Of a stretch of DNA of 64,000 nucleotides, positions 18,053 through 25,424 are shown one piece after another. Source of the DNA: Pseudonocardiaceae bacterium (GTDB lineage: Bacteria > Actinomycetota > Actinomycetes > Mycobacteriales > Pseudonocardiaceae); assembly GCA_009379815.1 (NCBI GenBank), contig WHSY01000014.1, forward strand, positions 1 through 64,000, written 5' to 3'. How positions within the stretch are numbered: position 1 is the first letter of the stretch; the number at the start of each line of letters is the position of its first letter. The notes under the pieces are model-generated. The model was given only the letters and a program-made list of their open reading frames with translations, was not told the origin of the DNA and made no database searches. The translations under genes and the position numbers were made by a program.

Positions 18053-18681
18053 ATGAGCACACGCAGCGACGTGACGGACGGCGCCGTCGTCGACGTCGGC
18101 GCCACCAGCCTGTATCGCGAGGTACGCGGCGACGGCCTGCAGCCCCCGGCCGGGTGGACCGCCACCAGCATGGCCGAGCAGGCCGACGACGCCGCGGCGC
18201 TGCTGCGGGCGCTGGGTCTCGCGCCGGCCGTGGTGGTCGGGCACAGCGGCGGCGGCTCGATCGCGTGTGAGCTGGTGGTCCGCCACCCCGACGTGGTGCG
18301 GCACGCGGTGATCTACGAGGCCGCGCTGTCAGCGGTCGTGCGCGAGCGGGAGCAGATGGCCGCCGGTATGCGGGGCGTCACCGACCATGCGATGGCCGAG
18401 GGCGGGACACGGCACGCGATGGAGATGTTCATGCGGGCCAACGCAGGCGACGAGGTGGTCGACCACTTCGCGGCGTCCGACCCGGCGCAGATCGAGCGGG
18501 TGCTCGGCAACGGCGTAGTGTTCATCCCGATCGAGCTGCCGACGTTCGCCGCGTTCGTCCCGGACCTGAGCCGGATGCGCGCCGGGGGCGCCGCTGAGCG
18601 TCGTCGTCGGGGCCGAGAGCCGCGACATCTGGTTGGGAGCAGCGTCGCGCTGGCTCGCCGACGGAACGGGGGCCGGAGACG
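18053..18681 (+). pseudogene. alpha/beta hydrolase, internally deleted and frameshifted
   Basis: A good start (GGGAGGAGTC-ATG) opens a hydrolase reading LYREVRGDG, but the next residues are LQPPAGWTATSMAEQADDAAALLRALG: the strand and HG oxyanion segment, normally about 50 residues, are missing. The nucleophile elbow VVVGHSGGGSIACE is intact. Near 18590 the frame shifts; the continuation LSVVVGAESRDIWLGAASRWLADG is in another frame. Two independent lesions make it a pseudogene. A BBE oxidase fragment follows. Confidence 0.65.
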
Positions 18682-18888
18682 GCCTGGGCACGGGCTTTCA
18701 CCGACGCCCTCGAGCCGCACCACGCGGGCGTGTACCGCAACTTCCTCGACGGCGACGACCAGCACCGCGTCCCCGACGCCTTCACCCCGGACGCCTTCCG
18801 ACGCCTGACCGAGCTCCAGCACCGGTACGACCCGGACGGGGTGTTCCAGCACCACCCCGGTCCGGCCGGGCCCGGCCCGGGACCGTGA
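18682..18888 (+). pseudogene. C-terminal fragment of an FAD-linked (berberine-bridge type) oxidase
   Basis: The frame reads WARAFTDALEPHHAGVYRNF, LDGDDQHRVPDAFTPDAF and RRLTELQHRYDPDGVFQHH before a TGA. This is the BBE domain that ends FAD-linked oxidoreductases (NFL..D...V..AF....RL..LK..YDP.N.F). Nothing of the FAD-binding part is present upstream; the fragment is fused directly to the broken hydrolase. It is a relic. Confidence 0.6.
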
Positions 18889-18923
18889 TCTCCTCGACCG
18901 CGGGGCCGGTCCCGCTGCGAGGA

Positions 18924-19307
18924 TCACATCGGCTGCGGGCGCAGGAACCCTCCGTCGTGCACCGGCTGTACCCGCACGCGCAGGCCCGGTATCCGACCCA
19001 GGAACTCCAGGGTTGCCTCGCTCGGCCGCCCGTAGAGGTTCATCTCGTAGCTGTCCAGCGCCTCGAACGCCACGTCGCTGAGCTGCTCGGCGAAGATCTT
19101 CAGGTGGGCGTCCAGCGACTCGGGGCCCGGGTGCACCTGGACCGTCGACACCTCGGTTCCGTCCTCGGCTGCGTAGCTGTGGAACGCGATCATCCGTGGT
19201 TCCGCCGACTCCACGACATCGATCGCTGTGGCCCAGTGCGCCCGGTACGTCTCGAGCTTGCCTGGCTTGACCTTCGAGTGCGAGATCATGATGAGCGGTC
19301 CGGACAT
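18924..19307 (-). CDS. hypothetical protein, dimeric alpha/beta-barrel-like
   Basis: 127-residue protein: MSGPLIMISHSKVKPGKLETYRAHWATAIDVV and AFHSYAAEDGTEVSTVQVHPGPESLDAHLKIF suggest a ferredoxin-like ABM or stress-responsive dimeric barrel. No catalytic residues can be identified. It is expressed from the opposite strand to the relics to its left; an imperfect hairpin (GTGATCTCCTCG / CGAGGATCAC, 18885-18927) separates it from them. It lies 125 bp downstream of the large LuxR regulator on the same strand but may have its own promoter. Confidence 0.6.
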   Translation of the reverse strand: MSGPLIMISHSKVKPGKLETYRAHWATAIDVVESAEPRMIAFHSYAAEDGTEVSTVQVHPGPESLDAHLKIFAEQLSDVAFEALDSYEMNLYGRPSEATLEFLGRIPGLRVRVQPVHDGGFLRPQPM

Positions 19308-19431
19308 GGGGTTCGCCTCCTGTCGGTGGGTCGATCGGTCCCGTCAAACGCTAGGGACCGCAGCGCCACCGGATATCGGGAGAACGACGTATCTTCCGCC
19401 CTCCGGGGGACGGGGGCGGAGGGTCGTCACA

Positions 19432-22290
19432 TCAGCCGGTGACGAGGCCACGGCGTCGGGCGATGTCGGCCGCTTCGGTGCGCCGGGTGGCTCCGAGCTT
19501 CTGCAGGATTCGCGACACGTGCACCCCCACGGTGCGCGGGCTGATCACGAACGCGTCGGCGATCTCGGCGTTCGTCCGGCCGGCGGCGAGCAGCGGCAGG
19601 ATCTCCAGCTCACGGTGGGTCATGCCGAGCTCGGCAGCGATCGCCGCCGGTCCGCTCGGCCCGTTGTCCGTGTCTGTCCCGGCGGCGCCGAGACGGATCC
19701 GCGCGGCCGCGGCGAGGTTCTCGACCGCATCCCGCAGGGGGCGGGCCTGCAGCCGTGCCGCGATCCGCTGCGCCCCCACCAGCTCCTGCGCCGCCTCGCG
19801 CCGCCCGGTCCGGGTGGCGAGCAGCGCGTGCGCCAGCCGCCACCGGCAGTACGCCGCACGGTACGGATCGGCTGCCGCGTCCCACTCGGACACGGCGGCA
19901 CGCCAGGGCTGCGGGACTCCCCGCTCGTCCCGTCTGGACAGCTCCGCCAGCGTGGTCGCCGCGAAGGCGCGGATCCTCGGGTGCGGCTCCGGCTCCTGGA
20001 GCGCGGCGACCGCAGCACGCTCGGCCTCCGTCGGCAGTTCGGTGGGCGGATGGCCGCGGCGGCGGGCCTGCTCGGCCAGATCGGCGGCGGCGCGTGCGTG
20101 CAGGGCCGTGGCTTCGGCTCGGCCGAACGGGTCGGTGGTGAGTGCCCCGGCCTGGTCGGCGCACTCCGACGCCTCCTCGGCCTCGCCGGACCACAAGGAC
20201 GACTCGCCGTGTGCAGCCAGGGCGATCGAACGCGGGATCGGCTGCTGCGGCAGATCCTCCGCCAGCTCCGCCACCCGTGCGGCGCACGCCACCGCCGACG
20301 CCGTCCGACCACGGGCGGCGGCGAGCCGTGCCCGGTAGGCGTGAACGAACATGGCGGGCACGCCGACGACCCCGCCGGCCGCGAGCTCCTCGAGCGTCTC
20401 GTCGGCCTCGTCCCAGCGACCGAGGTCCAGCAGCATCTCGGCGAGCAGGTACCGCATGACGGGCTCGTAGCTCCGGCTCAGCCCGTGCGCGGCGACGTAC
20501 CGGAGCCCGTCACGGAGAACGGATTCCCGCTGTGCCGCCCCCACCCGGCGGCGAAGGGACAGGTCCAGGGCGGCGTGGGCGCGAGCCAGGTCCTCGCCGG
20601 CGTCGGCGGCGACGGCGAGGTCGCGGGCCTGCCGCAGGGCCGCGAACCCCCGCTCTTCGTCCTGGCGTGCGAGACCCCACGTGAGCAGCGCGCGGCACCG
20701 GTCCAGCACTTCGCCGCCGACTTCCGCAGCGTCCAGAGCCCGCTGCGACCACGACCGCGCGTCACCGCTTCGGCCCGCCATCGCGAGGTACCAGCCGTAG
20801 CCCGACCACACACGCGCCCGAGCGGACGCGGATGCGTCGTGGGGCAGCACCGCCACGGACCGCTCATGAGCCCGCTGCGCACCGGCGCCGTCCCGGCTGA
20901 CCCAGCAGTAGCGCGCGAGCCGTTCCCAGCGCAGTGCCATCACCGCGGGTTCGTCGACCTCACCGAGGCACTCGCGGGCGAGCGCCACCGCTCGTTCGAA
21001 GTCGCCGCCCCGGTACGCAGCCTCCGCGGCTCGGGCCTGGAGTGCGCCGCGGCCGCCCACCGCGGCCGCCCGGTCGGCGGGCAGCGCATCGACGTGCTCG
21101 AGGACCCGTTCGAGGTAGGCGTGCACCTCGGCGGGCGCGTGCACCCGCTCGGCGAGCGCGGCCGCGTCGAGGTTGGCCGGCGCCGCCCGGTCCGTCTCGT
21201 CGGCCTCGTACCAATGCCGGGCCAGGGCCGCCACATCGGGGTGCGGTACAGCAGCCAGCGCCGTCGCGATCCGGGCGTGAAGTGCCCGGCGCCGCGCAGG
21301 TGCAACGGCACCGTACACCGCTTCCCGCAACAGCTCGTGGCGCATCCGGTAGCCCGTACCGTCGGCAACGAGGACATCTGCCGCGACCGCCCGGTCCAGC
21401 GCGGCAGCGATCTCGGCCCCCTCGGCCCCGAGTACCCCGGCGACCAGCCGCTCGCCGCACCGACCGCCCACCAGAGCCACCGCCTCGACCGCCCGCGCCG
21501 CGTGCCCGCCGAGCTGCCCGACCCTGGCCAGGAACAGGTCTCGCAGGTGGTTGGGCACTGCCGTCGTGCCGGCCGCCTCGGCGGCGAGCACCTCCTCCAC
21601 CAGCAGCGGGACGCCACCGCTACGGCGGTGCATCCGTTCGGTGTACTCCGCCGACGGCAGCCCACCCACGATGCCGGCGACCTGGGCCGCGACGTCCCGC
21701 GGCGACAGGGCGCCCAGCGCCACGTACCGGGGCGCTTCGCGGTGCAGCAGTTCCAGCCACTCCCGCACCGCGGGCCGCGCACCCACCTCGTCGTGCCGGA
21801 ACGTCACGACCAGCGCCCAGCGGCCCTCGCGCGCCGTCGCCATCAGGTAGAGCAGGGCGTCGCGGGTGATCCGATCCGACCAGTGCACGTCCTCGATCAC
21901 GAGCAGGGTCGGCAGCCGCCGGGCCAGCGCCACCGTCGTGCTCCGCAGCAGCTCGAACAGCCGCGACCGTCGCATGTCGACGGCCCCGGTCAACGCGTCG
22001 AGCACCTGCACGGCGGGCGGGTCGACGCTGCGGAACGCGGCGATCAGGGCCGCGTAGGGCGCGCCCGCCCCCAGGTCCAGGCAGGCACCGGACATCACCC
22101 GCACGCCGTCCGCTCGGAGCCCGTCCGCCACGGCCGTGACGAACCGGGTCTTGCCGATCCCGGCGGGGCCGCTCACCAGCACCACACCCGGCCGCCCTTC
22201 GCGCAGGTCGCCCAGCGCCGCCAGGGTCGAGCGCAGCTCCTCGGCACGCCCGACGAGCGTGTCACTGGCGACCCGCACCGTGTTCGGCAC
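19432..22290 (-). CDS. LuxR-family ATP-binding (LAL) transcriptional regulator
   Basis: 952-residue STAND-type regulator. N-terminal AAA module: GRAEELRSTLAAL, Walker A VSGPAGIGKTRF and Walker B LLVIEDVHWSD, about residues 1-330. A long TPR-like helical region follows, then a C-terminal LuxR HTH ending TNAEIADAFVISPRTVGVHVSRILQKLGATRRTEAADIARRRGLV. The GTG at 22290 yields a complete sensor start (VPNTVRVASDTLVGR). LAL proteins are usually pathway-specific activators. Nothing adjacent points to its target genes. Confidence 0.9.
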   Translation of the reverse strand: MPNTVRVASDTLVGRAEELRSTLAALGDLREGRPGVVLVSGPAGIGKTRFVTAVADGLRADGVRVMSGACLDLGAGAPYAALIAAFRSVDPPAVQVLDALTGAVDMRRSRLFELLRSTTVALARRLPTLLVIEDVHWSDRITRDALLYLMATAREGRWALVVTFRHDEVGARPAVREWLELLHREAPRYVALGALSPRDVAAQVAGIVGGLPSAEYTERMHRRSGGVPLLVEEVLAAEAAGTTAVPNHLRDLFLARVGQLGGHAARAVEAVALVGGRCGERLVAGVLGAEGAEIAAALDRAVAADVLVADGTGYRMRHELLREAVYGAVAPARRRALHARIATALAAVPHPDVAALARHWYEADETDRAAPANLDAAALAERVHAPAEVHAYLERVLEHVDALPADRAAAVGGRGALQARAAEAAYRGGDFERAVALARECLGEVDEPAVMALRWERLARYCWVSRDGAGAQRAHERSVAVLPHDASASARARVWSGYGWYLAMAGRSGDARSWSQRALDAAEVGGEVLDRCRALLTWGLARQDEERGFAALRQARDLAVAADAGEDLARAHAALDLSLRRRVGAAQRESVLRDGLRYVAAHGLSRSYEPVMRYLLAEMLLDLGRWDEADETLEELAAGGVVGVPAMFVHAYRARLAAARGRTASAVACAARVAELAEDLPQQPIPRSIALAAHGESSLWSGEAEEASECADQAGALTTDPFGRAEATALHARAAADLAEQARRRGHPPTELPTEAERAAVAALQEPEPHPRIRAFAATTLAELSRRDERGVPQPWRAAVSEWDAAADPYRAAYCRWRLAHALLATRTGRREAAQELVGAQRIAARLQARPLRDAVENLAAAARIRLGAAGTDTDNGPSGPAAIAAELGMTHRELEILPLLAAGRTNAEIADAFVISPRTVGVHVSRILQKLGATRRTEAADIARRRGLVTG

Positions 22291-22423
22291 CCGCTGAGTC
22301 TCTCCCGGTTCGCCGTCCCCGGACAGCCGGATCCGAAGTCTGGCGAGGTGTGCAGGTGACGCGTACCCGCCGCGAGCTCCAGGAAGGCCGAGATCCCGGA
22401 CCGCTGCGGGTATCCTTGACGTT

Positions 22424-23152
22424 ATGGACAGCAGGTCGGCAGCGGGTGTCGCGCGCGAGCTCGGCACGAACGTGCACCGCCTGCTGCGCGCCGTCGACCG
22501 GCTCGGGCTCCGGCCGGGGCGGACCCCGGGTGGGCAGCTGCGGTTGAGCGCTGATGACGTGGCCGGCCTGGCTCGCGAGCTCGGTGTCACGCCCCGGGTA
22601 GAGGGGCTTCGCCGCACGCAGGTGCAGGTTCTCGCCGCCCTGGCGCGGGCACCGCTGGGCCTACGGTCCGGACGGGCAGTGGCTCGCGCGGCGGGGCTGT
22701 CACCGACGGCTGCCATCGGAGCCCTGCGCGACCTCGTCGACCTCGGGCTGGTCGAGATGCGGCAGGAGATCGTCGCCGAGGGAACCGCTCGGAGCGCCGA
22801 GATCGCCTACGCGAACCTCACCCATCCGCGCTGGCCCGAACTGGCTCCCCGGCTCGCGCGCGTCCGTCGGGCGGCCCGCAGCGTCGCCGGCCACCGAGCA
22901 CCTCGAGGAGTACCGACCAGGTACGCGCACGCTTTCTGGAACGCCCCCGTGCACAGCATCGACCTGGCGGGGCACGGGCCCTACGTCGCCCGACGGGTCC
23001 TTCTCGATGGGGACACCCAGGCGCTCGCGTGGGCTGCCGGTGCGCTCGCAGCCGACGACTGGCAGCAGGCCGCAACCGGGCGGGGTATCGATCCGCGGCA
23101 CCGGGCCCTGGCGGAGAACCTGGCGGCCGGTGCGGCGCAGGTACTCGCATGA
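22424..23152 (+). CDS. AbiEi-like antitoxin with winged-helix domain
   Basis: 242-residue protein. The N-terminus resembles a MerR/HTH fold (GVARELGTNVHRLLRAVDRLGLRPGRT), followed by a winged helix (VQVLAALARAPLGLRSGRAVARAAGLSPTAAIGALRDLVDLGLV) and a C-terminal segment with no recognisable domain. It overlaps the nucleotidyltransferase-type toxin gene by ATGA at 23149-23152. The arrangement, DNA-binding protein followed by an AbiEii-type toxin, is that of type IV toxin-antitoxin systems, although this antitoxin is only loosely similar to classical AbiEi. Confidence 0.6.
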   Translation: MDSRSAAGVARELGTNVHRLLRAVDRLGLRPGRTPGGQLRLSADDVAGLARELGVTPRVEGLRRTQVQVLAALARAPLGLRSGRAVARAAGLSPTAAIGALRDLVDLGLVEMRQEIVAEGTARSAEIAYANLTHPRWPELAPRLARVRRAARSVAGHRAPRGVPTRYAHAFWNAPVHSIDLAGHGPYVARRVLLDGDTQALAWAAGALAADDWQQAATGRGIDPRHRALAENLAAGAAQVLA

Positions 23153-23672
23153 CGCTTCCAGGCTGGCTGCGCGCGGTGCTGCCTGCCGGCACCGCGCAGA
23201 CCTGGGCGGCGATCCGCGCTGTCGTCCCGGATGCCGCGTATCTGGTCGGGGGCACCGCGATCGCGGTGCATCTGCAGCATCGGGTGTCCCGCGATCTCGA
23301 CTTCTTCCTGTCCGAGGCCGCGGACCTGACGGCGATCCGGCACCAGCTCGAAGCGATCGGCCGGCTGGCCGTGACCTGCACAGCGAGGACACCCTGAACG
23401 GACTGTTCAACGGCACCAGGATCCAGTTCCTGTGCGCAACCGACCAGCGGGTCCTCGAACCGCTGACCGAGGTCGAGGGGATTCGGGTCGCGGGAACGGG
23501 AGACCTCCTCGCCACGAAACTGAAGGTGATCGGCGATCGGGGCGAACTGCGCGACTACTACGACACCAAAGTGATCGAGACCGAAGCGGGCCGCCTCGCC
23601 GAGGAGGGTCTCGGCCTGTTCGTGCAGCCGGAGATCGCGCGGGCTCTCGATCGCACCGGAGATCCGGGCTGA
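23149..23672 (+). pseudogene. AbiEii/AbiGii-type nucleotidyltransferase toxin, frameshifted
   Basis: The first frame (23149-23397, 82 residues) reads AAYLVGGTAIAVHLQHRVSRDLDFFLSE, the GG...DLDF nucleotidyltransferase signature, and stops after LAVTCTARTP. The next frame continues without a gap as LHSEDTLNGLFNGTRIQFL, then LATKLKVIGDRGELRDYYD and on to GDPG. Inserting one base near 23380 would restore a single protein of about 174 residues. Either a true inactivating deletion or a sequencing error; the partner antitoxin is intact, so loss of the toxin is plausible. Confidence 0.75.
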
Positions 23673-23733
23673 CGGTAAGCCACTGCTCGGGAGGAGAGGC
23701 CGAGCTTGGTGAAGATGTGGCTCGGGTGTCTGC
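23673..23733 (-). pseudogene. relic of a LuxR-type HTH C-terminus
   Basis: On the minus strand the frame reads SHIFTKLGLSSRAVAYRQ, the recognition-helix end of a LuxR HTH (normally V..HL.HIF.KLGL.SR). Only this scrap remains, between the broken toxin gene and the methyltransferase. The rest of the gap to 23883 contains a stretch similar to 29850-29905 (see findings). Confidence 0.4.
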
Positions 23734-23883
23734 TCGCCCGCCGCGTACCCGCGCCGGTGCCCGTCGGTGACGATAGGCGCGACGAAGCGCCGCTGCTGCA
23801 ATGTCCTGCCAGCCTCCTTCGTCCTGAGGGGCGACACAGCCGCTCACCCGAGCTCGCGCCCAGCTGAACACGGAGGACACGCC

Positions 23884-24723
23884 ATGACCACGACACCCAC
23901 CGACAGCACCGACGCGGCCGCCGCCGACCGTGCCCTGAAGGCCAAGCATCGGGCGATGTGGGCATCCGGGGACTACCCGGCAGTTGCCGCCGAGCTCATC
24001 CCGACCTTGGGCGCCGAGCTGGTCGGGCACTGCCGGATCTCGCCGGGCCAACGAGTCCTCGACGTCGGCGCGGGCACCGGAAACGCCGCGATCCCGGCCG
24101 CGCAGGCCGGTGCGGTCGTCACCGCCTCCGACCTGACACCGGAGCTGTTCGACGTCGGGCGGCGCAACGCCGCCACCGCCGGGGTCGAGCTCGACTGGGT
24201 GCAGGCCGACGCCGAGGCGCTGCCCTTTTCCGACGGCGAGTTCGACGCCGTCATCTCGTGCCTGGGCGCGATGTTCGCCCCCCACCACCACACGACCGCG
24301 GACGAGCTGCTGCGGGTCTGCCGACCCGGCGGGACCGTGGGCATGCTGAACTGGACACCGGAAGGCTTCATCGGCGGCCTGTTCAAGGCCATGGGCCCCT
24401 ACGCGCCGCCGCCCCCGCCCGGCGCCCAGCCCCCACCACTGTGGGGCAGCCAGGAACACGTCCGCGAGCTCTTCGGCACCGGCGTGTCCACCGTGGACAC
24501 GACGCGGCAGCATGTCGTGTTCGCCGGCGGCGAGCCCGCCGAGTTCCGCGAGTACTGGAAGCGCAACTACGGCCCGACCATCTCGGTCTACCGGTTCAAC
24601 GAGCACGACCCGCAACGCGTCGCCGCACTCGACCAGGACTTCGTCGACTTCCTCACCGGCTGGAACCACGGCGGACAATACGAGGCCGAGTACCTGCTGA
24701 TCGCCGCCCGCACGAGCGAGTGA
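23884..24723 (+). CDS. class I SAM-dependent methyltransferase
   Basis: 279-residue cytoplasmic methyltransferase. SAM motif I is VLDVGAGTGNAAIPAAQAGA, the acidic end of strand 2 is VTASDLTPEL, then ADAEALPFSDGEFDAVISCLGAMFA and RPGGTVGMLNWTPEG. A GGAGGACACGCC ribosome site precedes the ATG. The DsrE gene follows 54 bp downstream, probably in the same transcript. It is one of five methyltransferase genes within 12 kb. The substrate cannot be predicted. Confidence 0.85.
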   Translation: MTTTPTDSTDAAAADRALKAKHRAMWASGDYPAVAAELIPTLGAELVGHCRISPGQRVLDVGAGTGNAAIPAAQAGAVVTASDLTPELFDVGRRNAATAGVELDWVQADAEALPFSDGEFDAVISCLGAMFAPHHHTTADELLRVCRPGGTVGMLNWTPEGFIGGLFKAMGPYAPPPPPGAQPPPLWGSQEHVRELFGTGVSTVDTTRQHVVFAGGEPAEFREYWKRNYGPTISVYRFNEHDPQRVAALDQDFVDFLTGWNHGGQYEAEYLLIAARTSE

Positions 24724-24777
24724 CCGCCCACCCGTGGCTGCGGCCCTGGACCGCAGCACGTCGAGAGGAGAACAACC

Positions 24778-25140
24778 ATGAGTGACAAGGCCGCCATCAG
24801 CCTGCATACCGGCCTGGAGGACACCGAGACCGTCACGGTCGCTTTCCTGGTCGCCGTCGGCGCCGCCGAAGCGGGCCGCCCCACGCTGATGTTTCTGACC
24901 AAGGAGGCCGTGCGGCTGGCCCTGGTCGGGACCGCGGTCGGCGTGGCCTGCGACGGCTGCCCGCCGCTGCCCGACCTGCTGCGCCGCTACGCCGACGCGG
25001 GCGGGCGCTACTACGTCTGCCCCATCTGCTTCAACGCCCGCCAGCTCGACAAGGGCGCGATCCTGCCCAACGCCGAGATCGCCGGCACCGCGCCCCTGTG
25101 GGAGTGGATCGGCGACGGCGCCACCACCTTCAGCTACTGA
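24778..25140 (+). CDS. DsrE-family protein
   Basis: 120-residue DsrE/DsrF-like fold: ISLHTGLEDTETVTVAFLVAVGAAEAGRPTLMFLTKEAVRLAL, then CDGCPPLPDLLRRYADAGGRYYVCPICFNARQLD. Three cysteines sit in CDGC and CPIC contexts, which suggests sulfur transfer or metal/thiol chemistry. Strong ribosome site GAGAGGAG. It follows the methyltransferase on the same strand and is closed by a 13-bp-stem terminator. The neighbourhood of thiol- and metalloid-type genes suggests a shared role (inference). Confidence 0.75.
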   Translation: MSDKAAISLHTGLEDTETVTVAFLVAVGAAEAGRPTLMFLTKEAVRLALVGTAVGVACDGCPPLPDLLRRYADAGGRYYVCPICFNARQLDKGAILPNAEIAGTAPLWEWIGDGATTFSY

Positions 25141-25152
25141 GCAGCCGCTGCC

Positions 25153-25194
25153 GGACCCTCCCGGTCGTCTCGCACAAGGCCACCGGGAGGGTCC
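25153..25194 (+). terminator. intrinsic terminator-like hairpin
   Basis: Perfect 13-bp arms GGACCCTCCCGGT and ACCGGGAGGGTCC around a 16-nt loop, 12 bp after the DsrE stop. No U-tract follows, common in high-GC actinobacteria. Confidence 0.65.
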
Positions 25195-25230
25195 ACCCGC
25201 GCCCTGAGCACGCGAGCTCGTCCGCCCCTG

Positions 25231-25410
25231 TCACCGCTTGCCGGCGATGACGGTGACGGCCACCGCGACCTCGGCTTGCTGCTCGGAGGTGAGCAGGTCG
25301 CCCATGAGCTCGACCAGTTCCGGGGGGAACAGTGGGTATCGGGCGGCGTCCTGGAGGCGGAACGGCCGGCGTTCGAGCACCTCGGGCCCGCCGAAGCCCA
25401 CGCTCGTCAT
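25231..25410 (-). pseudogene. C-terminal fragment of a Sec-type methyltransferase
   Basis: 59 codons on the minus strand read TSVGFGGPEVLERRPFRL, QDAARYPLFPPELVEL and MGDLLTSEQQAEVAVAVTV, nearly identical to the last 59 residues of the selenocysteine-type methyltransferase at 30024-30815. DNA identity is also very high from about 25231 to 25408. The methyltransferase domain and TGA region are absent; the fragment abuts the end of the regulator gene at 25425. It is the scar of a duplication or recombination. An ATG at 25410 could in principle still give a small peptide. Confidence 0.7.
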
Positions 25411-25424
25411 CTCGGGGCAGGTAC

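Noticed and set aside
23395-23397. TGA ending the first part of the AbiEii-type toxin as selenocysteine
   Set aside because: The continuation lies in a different frame; a one-base deletion explains it, and there is no conserved Cys at that place.
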